NCBI GenBank assembly: GCA_001788835.1
Contig: MFXK01000034.1
Span: 1 to 33,556 of the forward strand
Source: Candidatus Peregrinibacteria bacterium RIFOXYB2_FULL_33_20
Lineage (GTDB): Bacteria; Patescibacteriota; Gracilibacteria; UBA1369; GWF2-33-10
Length of the DNA stretch: 33,556 bases
Direction of reading: 5' to 3'
Each line of letters starts with the position of its first letter. Position 1 is the stretch's first letter. The notes beneath the pieces were generated by a model. The model did no database searches. It was given only the letters and a program-made list of their open reading frames with translations, and was not told the DNA's origin. The position numbers and the translations under genes are program-made. Below, piece after piece: positions 24,573 through 30,638 of this stretch.

Positions 24573-26318
24573 ATGATCAAAGTCTGTAAAAACTGCCAAC
24601 AAAATTTCGAAATCACTGATGATGATTTGAAATTTTATGAAAAAATATCACCAGTTTTTGGAGGGGAAAAATATTTAATACCAGCACCGAGTTTATGTCC
24701 TGATTGTAGACTACAAAGAAGAATGTCGTGGAGGAATGATCGTAATTTTTATAAAAGAAAATGTGATTTTTCAGGGAAGGAAATGATTTCAATGTATAAA
24801 CCAGGTAATTTAAAGGTTTATGATCATGAAATTTGGTGGGGTGATAAGTGGGATACAAGTGAATATGCTCAAGAATATGATTTTAATAAATCTTTTTTTG
24901 AACAACTTTCAGAACTTATTTATAATGTACCCCATCCAAATGTTGCTCAATTAAATAGTGAAAACTCACTTTATACAAATTTCACTGCCTGGAATAAAAA
25001 TTGTTATCTTTGTTCCGCTGGTAATAAACTTGAAGATAGTGCCTATTGTTATAATGTAGAAGAATCAAAAGATTGTTTTGATTGCTTGAATTTATTAAAT
25101 TGTGAACTTTGCTACCAAACTATACATTGCGAAAATTGTTATAAACTTTATTTTTCTATACATTCCAAAAACTCCCAAGAATCTTATTTTTTAGAAGATT
25201 GTATTGGTTGCAGTCACTGTTTGCTGTGTTTTAATTTACAACACAAAGAATATTGTATTTTAAATAAGCAATACACAAAAGAAGAATATTTAGAAAAGAT
25301 TCAAGAATATAAATTAAATACTTATAATGGAATATTTGATGCTTTCAAAATATGGCAGAAAGAAAGTATTAAATATCCAAAAAAAGCCAATCATAATATT
25401 TTTGCTGAAAATTGTAGTGGAGAATATATTTCTCATTCAAAAAATTGTGAAAACTGTTATTTAGTTCATAAAAATAATGAAGATTGTAAACATATTTTTG
25501 CGGGATTTCCTAATTTAAAAGATTCTTATGACTGCATTTATACCGGAGAAGGTGCGGAATTAACTTATGAAGGAATGTGTTCTGGAGATGGGACATTAAA
25601 ATGTGCTTTTGTGCAAGTAGTGATTAGTGGATGTGCAGATATTTATTATGGGGATTATTTAATTAATTGTCAAAATTGTTTTGGCTGTAGTGGGCTTAAA
25701 CATAAACAATATTGCATTCTGAACAAACAATACGCTAAAGAAGAATATGAAAAATTAGTGCCAAAAATTATTGAAGCGATGAAATCCCCTAAATCCCCTT
25801 TAACAAGGGGACTTGGACACCCCCTTGACAAAGGGGGCTTGGGGGATTGTGAGTGGGGTGAGTTTTTCCCATCTTCAATTTCTCCTTTTGGCTACAATGA
25901 AACAGTAGCACAAGAATATTTTCCATTAACCAAAGAACAAGCTTTGTCGAGAGGATTTAAATGGAGTGATTATGAACCAGAATTCCCAAAGGTTGAAAAA
26001 ATCATTTCAGCAAATTTATTACCAGATAGCATTTCAAAGATTCCTGATGATATTTTGAATTGGGCGATTGAATGTGAGGTTATGAAGAAACCTTTCAAAA
26101 TTATCGCACCAGAATTAGATTTTTATCGCCAAATGAATCTGCCAATTCCACGAAGACATCCAGATCAAAGACATAAAGATCGAATGGCTCTTCGAAATCC
26201 AAGGAAACTCTGGAAGAGAAATTGTATGAAATGTAATAGTGAAATTCAAACCACTTATTCGCCTGAAAGACCAGAAATCGTATACTGTGAGAAGTGCTAT
26301 TTGGAGAAAGTATATTAA
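24573..26318 (+). CDS. Cysteine-rich double zinc-ribbon protein, paralog 1 (581 aa)
   Basis: The function is unknown. There are 37 cysteines in 581 residues. Layout: N-terminal zinc-ribbon module (CKNC at 5-8, CPDCRLQRR about 30 later, then KRKCDFSG); cysteine-rich half A (about 140-235, for example DCFDC, NCELC, HCENC) ending at HKEYCILNKQYTKEEY; half B (about 280-395) ending at the same landmark, HKQYCILNKQYAKEEY; a conserved linker (GFKWSDYEPEFPKVEKII, then IPDDILNWAIECEV); and a C-terminal zinc ribbon (NCMKC and YCEKC). An in-frame 66-bp palindrome adds about 20 residues near 405-425. There is no signal peptide or membrane helix. It directly follows the penicillin-binding protein gene (10-base gap). 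Metal binding is inferred from the Cys pairs only. Confidence 0.85.
   Translation: MIKVCKNCQQNFEITDDDLKFYEKISPVFGGEKYLIPAPSLCPDCRLQRRMSWRNDRNFYKRKCDFSGKEMISMYKPGNLKVYDHEIWWGDKWDTSEYAQEYDFNKSFFEQLSELIYNVPHPNVAQLNSENSLYTNFTAWNKNCYLCSAGNKLEDSAYCYNVEESKDCFDCLNLLNCELCYQTIHCENCYKLYFSIHSKNSQESYFLEDCIGCSHCLLCFNLQHKEYCILNKQYTKEEYLEKIQEYKLNTYNGIFDAFKIWQKESIKYPKKANHNIFAENCSGEYISHSKNCENCYLVHKNNEDCKHIFAGFPNLKDSYDCIYTGEGAELTYEGMCSGDGTLKCAFVQVVISGCADIYYGDYLINCQNCFGCSGLKHKQYCILNKQYAKEEYEKLVPKIIEAMKSPKSPLTRGLGHPLDKGGLGDCEWGEFFPSSISPFGYNETVAQEYFPLTKEQALSRGFKWSDYEPEFPKVEKIISANLLPDSISKIPDDILNWAIECEVMKKPFKIIAPELDFYRQMNLPIPRRHPDQRHKDRMALRNPRKLWKRNCMKCNSEIQTTYSPERPEIVYCEKCYLEKVY
25783..25848. repeat. 66-bp in-frame palindromic insertion, copy A
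   Basis: A G/C-run palindrome lies inside paralog 1: the outer arms AATCCCCTAAATCCCC and GGGGGCTTGGGGGATT are nearly complementary, with two inner hairpins (CCCCTT-N4-AAGGGG and CCCCCTT-N3-AAAGGGGG). It is identical to 29338-29403. Paralog 3 lacks it at the aligned place, which marks it as an insertion that kept the frame. Confidence 0.9.
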
Positions 26319-26352
26319 ATAGCAGCTGTCATCTCGTTCCATATATAAATTA

Positions 26353-26378
26353 AGATTCCTGTTTTCACAGGAATGGCA
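26353..26378. repeat. Short dispersed palindrome, copy 2
   Basis: ATTCCTGT (26355-26362), a 4-base loop and ACAGGAAT (26367-26374) are followed by GGCA. The plan is the same as at 120-144 and 29900-29924. It lies just after the stop of paralog 1 and just before the truncated paralog stub, so it may sit at a rearrangement point. Confidence 0.6.
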
Positions 26379-26386
26379 TTCAAACT

Positions 26387-26452
26387 ATGCAAACAAATTG
26401 TAAAAATTGTGGCCAATCCTTTGAAATCACTAACCATAATAAATTTTATTAA
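26387..26452 (+). pseudogene. Stub of a cysteine-rich paralog (N-terminal zinc knuckle only)
   Basis: A 21-codon frame reads MQTNCKNCGQSFEIT and ends soon after at a TAA. It matches the start of the large paralogs (CKNCQQNFEIT) and even keeps the later N-x-x-KFY before stopping. No continuation of the family is seen in any frame before the next gene at 26534. It is most simply the remnant of a deleted copy, although a tiny peptide gene cannot be excluded. Confidence 0.65.
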
Positions 26453-26533
26453 ACTCAACTTCTAACTTCCAATTTATATTTTATTATAATATTCTACTGC
26501 GGAATTAATTAAAAAATAATTTTCAAAAAATTT

Positions 26534-26818
26534 ATGCCTCAGTGCCTTCAATGCCAACGAAATTTTGAAATTCCAGATTCAATAGAAGATGTTGATAATC
26601 AAATTACAAATAAAATTTTTGCATGCACTGACTGCAATAAAAATTATAAAATAATGCTAACTGAATTAAATTTCTATAAAAAAATGAATCTACGAAATCC
26701 AATTTATATACTTGATCGAAATTGTGGCAAATGCAATTCTCAAATTAAAACAACTTACACAGAAACTTCAGCCTCATTTGTATATTGCCAAAAATGCTAT
26801 AGCGAAACGGTAGATTGA
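26534..26818 (+). CDS. Miniature zinc-ribbon paralog, 94 aa
   Basis: It looks like the ends of the large cysteine-rich proteins joined without the middle. The N terminus has CLQCQRNFEI, matching CKNCQQNFEI, and a second pair CTDC about 30 residues on. Then comes LNFYKKMNL, matching LEFYRKMNL in the C-terminal module of the large proteins, and the complete C-terminal ribbon NCGKC with YCQKC about 19 residues later. Nine cysteines in all could hold two zinc ions. It arose either by internal deletion or as an ancestral minimal form. A TATAAT box lies at 26485-26490. The next gene starts 68 bases later. There is no signal peptide. Confidence 0.75.
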   Translation: MPQCLQCQRNFEIPDSIEDVDNQITNKIFACTDCNKNYKIMLTELNFYKKMNLRNPIYILDRNCGKCNSQIKTTYTETSASFVYCQKCYSETVD

Positions 26819-26851
26819 TAAGTATTGATTATTAACAAAAATGATAATAAT

Positions 26852-26880
26852 TTGTATTTATCGATTGTTTTTGATATAAT
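26852..26880 (+). promoter_or_regulatory. Promoter of the AbiE-like pair, probably leaderless
   Basis: TTGTAT (26852-26857) and TATAAT (26875-26880) are 17 bases apart. The ATG at 26887 is only 6 bases after the -10 box, where transcription should begin, so the mRNA may start at or next to the start codon. Confidence 0.55.
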
Positions 26881-26886
26881 AAAATT

Positions 26887-27486
26887 ATGAACATAATCAA
26901 ACTAGAAAATAACGGGAATTTATTTTTTACTACTGAAGATATTAGTAGAATTTTAAATATATCTGATGCAAGTAGCAGGGTATTTTGCAGTAGATATGTA
27001 AATAAGAAAATTTTAATACGACTTAAAAAAGATATTTATATTTTAAAAGAAAAAATCAATTTATTAGAAAGAGAAGATTTGTTTTTTCTAAGTAATTTAA
27101 TACAAACTCCATCTTATATATCTTTTATGACAGCTATGGCTTATTTTGAAGTCACAACTCAAATGACACGAAATATAATTGAAGCTGTTAGCGTAATAAG
27201 AACTAAAACTTTTGATTCAGAAAATTTCAATTTTATATATAAAAAATTAAAAAATAATTTATATTTTAGCTTTAACAGAATTGGAAAATTTTTTATAGCG
27301 ACAAAAGAAAAAGCTTTTTTAGATTGTCTTTATTTTCAATCTTTAGGGCGATATGATTTCGATATAGAAAGTATAGATTTTAATAAATTAGATTTAAAAA
27401 TATTAAAAAAACTTTCAAAAAAATTCCCCTTCAAAACACAAAAATTACTAAACCAATTAATTCAAAATTCAAAATTTAGAATTTAA
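26887..27486 (+). CDS. AbiEi-like antitoxin / winged-helix regulator
   Basis: The 199 residues begin with a winged-helix region (FTTEDISRILNISDASSRVFCSRYVNKKILIRLKK split over residues 15-50) and a short wing ending in DIYIL, as in AbiEi antitoxins. These bind their own promoter and counter the partner toxin. The second half contains GKFFIATKEKAFLDCLYF, close to the IATPEKALLDLLY-type motif of AbiEi proteins, and a lysine-rich helical end. The partner gene begins 10 bases downstream. Its last codons fall in the AT-rich repeat word shared with 16047-16066. The promoter is adjacent, so autoregulation is likely. It sits within the array of cysteine-rich paralogs. Confidence 0.75.
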   Translation: MNIIKLENNGNLFFTTEDISRILNISDASSRVFCSRYVNKKILIRLKKDIYILKEKINLLEREDLFFLSNLIQTPSYISFMTAMAYFEVTTQMTRNIIEAVSVIRTKTFDSENFNFIYKKLKNNLYFSFNRIGKFFIATKEKAFLDCLYFQSLGRYDFDIESIDFNKLDLKILKKLSKKFPFKTQKLLNQLIQNSKFRI

Positions 27487-27496
27487 AATTTTCCCC

Positions 27497-28153
27497 ATGC
27501 TTGATTTACAAAAACATGAACGATTCGAAATGGAAATTTTGAAATTAATGTCTGACAATAATTTTCTTAATCCAATAATATTTGGTGGAGGTACTTGTTT
27601 AAGGCTTTGTTTTGGATTAAATCGATATTCTGTTGATCTTGATTTTTTTCAAAAAAATAAATTCCCAAATAATTATTTCGAAAAATTTAAAAAGATATTA
27701 GCTGAAAATTATGAAATAACTGATTTTTGGGAAAAACATTTTGCCTTTTTAATCGAGATTAGATCTCCAAAATATCTTCGCAGATTAAAAATAGAAATGA
27801 GAAAGGAAATAGAAAATAATATAGAAACTGAATTAAATATAGCTTATTCACCGTTTTCTGACACACAAGTTAGGCTTACAACATTCACTCTTAAACAAAT
27901 GTGGCTCAATAAGATACATGCTTTTACAGATAGGAAAAAAATTCGTGACGCATATGATTTGGAATTTCTTTTAAAAAAAGATAGGAATTTTATAAATCTC
28001 ATTTCTAACGAACAAAAATTAAAAATGATAAAAAAACTAGATTCATTTAAAAAAATGGACTTCAAAATTACTTTAGGCTCAATATTAGAAAAATCAGAAA
28101 GGGATTTTTACAATGAAAATGGTTTTAAATTATTAAAAACCTCTTTAATATAA
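27497..28153 (+). CDS. AbiEii/AbiGii-family nucleotidyltransferase toxin
   Basis: The 218 residues carry the nucleotidyltransferase signature of the family: FGGGTCLRLCFGL (29-41), then RYSVDLDFF (43-51) with Asp47 and Asp49 as likely metal ligands. The expected follow-on segments are present, a beta strand pair (LRRLKIEMR) and the helix LKQMWLNKIHAFTDRKKIRDAYDLEFLL containing Lys and Asp residues typical of DUF1814. Characterised members stop growth by modifying RNA or nucleotides, and AbiE is a phage-abortive system. Together with the preceding gene it is a probable type IV toxin-antitoxin pair. It is followed within 8 bases by paralog 2. Confidence 0.82.
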   Translation: MLDLQKHERFEMEILKLMSDNNFLNPIIFGGGTCLRLCFGLNRYSVDLDFFQKNKFPNNYFEKFKKILAENYEITDFWEKHFAFLIEIRSPKYLRRLKIEMRKEIENNIETELNIAYSPFSDTQVRLTTFTLKQMWLNKIHAFTDRKKIRDAYDLEFLLKKDRNFINLISNEQKLKMIKKLDSFKKMDFKITLGSILEKSERDFYNENGFKLLKTSLI

Positions 28154-28160
28154 TTTTTTT

Positions 28161-29873
28161 ATGCGAAAAACCTGCAAAAATTGTTCTCAAAATTTTGAAA
28201 TAACTGATCAAGAAAAAATCTTTCATGAAAAATGGGATTTGCCAATGTCAGATACTTGTCCACAAGATCGCTTGATAGAAATAATGGCTTTTCGAAATGA
28301 AAACAGACTATATCCTCGCAAATGCAGCTTGAGTAATGAAAGTATTTTAAGCGCATATCAGCCAAATACAAGTTTCCCTGTATATAAAAATGAAATTTGG
28401 TGGGGAGATGGTTGGGATGGGCTTGAGTACGGAAGAGAGTTTAATTTAGACAAATCATTCTTTCAACAATTTCAAGAACTTCAAAAAGTTGTTCCAAGAG
28501 AAGGAACTTCAATTTTTAATTGCGAAAATTGTGATTTCAATAGCCATACCAGAACTTCCAAAAATTGTTATTTAAATTCTTTGGTGGCCGATTGCGAAGA
28601 TGTCTATTACTCACATTGGGTCGTTAAAAACAAAAATGTAATTGACTGTATATATTTTAATGATAGCCAGCTTTGTTATGAATGTATTGATTGTTATAAC
28701 CTATATAATTGTTTCGTATTGCAAGAATCAACTAATTGTAGTGATTCGTTTTTTTGTTATCAAATAAAAAATTGCAACAAATGTATTTTTTGCACTAATA
28801 TTACAAATAAAAGTTTTCATATTTTTAATAAATCAGCATCAGAAGATGAATATAACATTTTAAAATCTAAAATTTTGAGCGGATCGTATAAAACATGGAT
28901 GGATTTTTATAAAAAATTTCTGGACATGACCAAAAAAACAAAGCATAGATCCATACATGGTTTAAATTACGAAAATTCAACTGGAGACCATATATATAAT
29001 TCCAAAAATTGCCACACCTGTTTTGACATTCACGGCTCTGAAGATTGTTTCAATAATGCTTCAATTGGAGACAGCAAAGATGTTTATGATTCTTATTCTA
29101 TAGGATGGCCGAAATGTGAAATCGTATATAAATCTTGCGTGATAAGAGGTTCTACTGATATAGCTTTTTGTAATTATGTATGGTTTTCAAATAATTTAAA
29201 ATATTGCGACAGCTGTATTTCTTGTAAAAATTGTTTTGGCTGTGTTGGGCTAAAACATAAAGAATATTGCATTTTAAATAAACAATACAGCAAGGAAGAA
29301 TACGAAAAATTGGTGCCAAAAATAATTGAAGCGATGAAATCCCCTAAATCCCCTTTAACAAGGGGACTTGGACACCCCCTTGACAAAGGGGGCTTGGGGG
29401 ATTGTGAATGGAACAATTTTCCAGCCAAATATTTATCGGTTTTTACATATAATGAAACTGCGGCTCAAGATTATTTTCCATTAACTAAAGAAGAGGCAAT
29501 TACAAAAGGATTCAAATGGTCTGACTTTGAACCAGAATTTCCAAAGGTTGAAAAAATCATTTCAGCAAATTTATTACCAGATAGCATTTCAAAGATTCCT
29601 GATGATATTTTGAATTGGGCTGTCGAGTGTGAAATCACCAAAAAACCATTTAAAATCATCAAACCAGAATTAGAATTTTATCGCAAAATGAATTTACCAA
29701 TCCCACATTTACATCCAGATCAAAGACATAAAGATCGAATGGCTCTTCGAAATCCAAGGAAACTCTGGAAGAGAAATTGTATGAAATGTGGTAGTGAGAT
29801 TCAAACAACGTATAGTCCTGAAAGAAAGGAGATTGTTTATTGTGAGAAGTGTTATTTAAAAGAAGTATATTAG
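28161..29873 (+). CDS. Cysteine-rich double zinc-ribbon protein, paralog 2 (570 aa)
   Basis: It has the same layout as paralog 1. The N-terminal module is partly decayed: CKNC is present (4-7) but the second pair reads CPQDR instead of CPxCR, resembling the HPDQR of the C-terminal modules. Half A (about 120-225, NCENC, DCEDVYYSH, LCYECIDC, NCNKC) ends in a changed landmark (KSFHIFNKSASEDEY). Half B keeps HKEYCILNKQYSKEEY, followed by the in-frame 66-bp palindrome, the conserved linker and the C-terminal ribbon (NCMKC, YCEKC). In half A the repeated pattern of Asn-Cys and Cys-x-x-Cys about every 10 residues suggests a solenoid. Parts of its 3' third are base-identical to paralog 1. Function unknown. 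Confidence 0.85.
   Translation: MRKTCKNCSQNFEITDQEKIFHEKWDLPMSDTCPQDRLIEIMAFRNENRLYPRKCSLSNESILSAYQPNTSFPVYKNEIWWGDGWDGLEYGREFNLDKSFFQQFQELQKVVPREGTSIFNCENCDFNSHTRTSKNCYLNSLVADCEDVYYSHWVVKNKNVIDCIYFNDSQLCYECIDCYNLYNCFVLQESTNCSDSFFCYQIKNCNKCIFCTNITNKSFHIFNKSASEDEYNILKSKILSGSYKTWMDFYKKFLDMTKKTKHRSIHGLNYENSTGDHIYNSKNCHTCFDIHGSEDCFNNASIGDSKDVYDSYSIGWPKCEIVYKSCVIRGSTDIAFCNYVWFSNNLKYCDSCISCKNCFGCVGLKHKEYCILNKQYSKEEYEKLVPKIIEAMKSPKSPLTRGLGHPLDKGGLGDCEWNNFPAKYLSVFTYNETAAQDYFPLTKEEAITKGFKWSDFEPEFPKVEKIISANLLPDSISKIPDDILNWAVECEITKKPFKIIKPELEFYRKMNLPIPHLHPDQRHKDRMALRNPRKLWKRNCMKCGSEIQTTYSPERKEIVYCEKCYLKEVY
29338..29403. repeat. 66-bp in-frame palindromic insertion, copy B
   Basis: This copy is base-for-base identical to 25783-25848 although the codons just before it differ at synonymous positions between the two genes. 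Read on the minus strand in the matching frame it gives nearly the same peptide (PKPPLSRG and PLVKGDLGD against PKSPLTRG and PLDKGGLGD), so it can enter genes in either direction without a stop. Confidence 0.9.
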
Positions 29874-29897
29874 ACTAACATAAAAATGAACTGAACT

Positions 29898-29924
29898 GGA
29901 TTCCGCATCAAGTGCGGAATGACA
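29898..29924. repeat. Short dispersed palindrome, copy 3
   Basis: ATTCCGCA (29900-29907), a 5-base loop and TGCGGAAT (29913-29920) are followed by GACA, like the copy at 118-144. It lies between the stop of paralog 2 and the membrane protein gene. The open frame of the latter reaches into it only through a GTG inside the repeat. Confidence 0.65.
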
Positions 29925-29971
29925 GGCTTGCGAAAAATGTTATTTGGAGAGTATTTATTAATTTTCAATTT

Positions 29972-30625
29972 ATGTTAATGCGTTATCTCAAAGTAATTTT
30001 ATATATTTTTTTATTCATGATTGCTTGGTCTGGTATTTTTTTAGCTATAGCTTTATTGTCAGGATTAAATGCTGATATAATTCTTATTATGGCTATAAGT
30101 GGTGGAGTAATCTTGAGTGTTTCTTTTATCCCTTTTTTGAATTGGGCGATAAAACATTGTTTTTATTATAAAAGCGATGATAAGCCTGTATCTTATGAGG
30201 ATTTATATCAAGAATTATTAAATATCAATAAAATTGATGCTCCAATAATGACACAGGAAAAAGGGAATAAAATGATTATTACATGGAAATATATTGACGC
30301 AAAATGGTGGGAGATTTTAAAAAAAAATTCCTTGAAAGCAATTTACGAATTACAAATAAAATTTAATAAAAATAAACATTATGTAGTATTAATTGATATT
30401 TCAAAAAAAGTTGAATGGGGCGTAGGACCACAAGGAGTTAAACTTTCTGCCAATTATAATCGTGGTGTTTTTGCTTCAGCAGAAATTGGTAAACAATTTG
30501 GTATTAAAGAAAATTTCACTTTAGGAAAAATTTATGATTACAAATTCAAATCTTCTGAAATAAAAACTCCTGTAGTGAATATGATTTTGAAAAAAGGATG
30601 GGATGTGTATTTCGGAATATGGTAA
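29972..30625 (+). CDS. Small membrane protein of unknown function, 217 aa
   Basis: From the ATG at 29972 (MLMRYLKVILYIFLF) there are two closely spaced membrane helices (about 5-27 and 33-56), then a soluble domain of about 150 residues with alternating strands (KMIITWKYIDAKWWEIL, HYVVLIDISKKVEWGVGPQG). The domain ends in a Trp/Phe-rich tail (GWDVYFGIW). The open frame extends to a GTG at 29912, but that GTG lies in the dispersed palindrome, so I reject it. No family is recognised. It separates paralogs 2 and 3, with its stop only 14 bases before the probable start of paralog 3. Co-transcription with them is likely. It has only one cysteine, so it is not a member of the family. Confidence 0.7.
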   Translation: MLMRYLKVILYIFLFMIAWSGIFLAIALLSGLNADIILIMAISGGVILSVSFIPFLNWAIKHCFYYKSDDKPVSYEDLYQELLNINKIDAPIMTQEKGNKMIITWKYIDAKWWEILKKNSLKAIYELQIKFNKNKHYVVLIDISKKVEWGVGPQGVKLSANYNRGVFASAEIGKQFGIKENFTLGKIYDYKFKSSEIKTPVVNMILKKGWDVYFGIW

Positions 30626-30638
30626 AATTTAAATGTAT

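Noticed and set aside
29174-29428. 84-codon minus-strand open frame over the second palindrome
   Set aside because: It is antisense to paralog 2 and open mainly because the palindrome reads through in both directions. It has no family features.
29912-29971. GTG start extending the membrane protein by 20 residues
   Set aside because: The GTG lies inside the dispersed palindrome. The ATG at 29972 directly precedes the first membrane helix.
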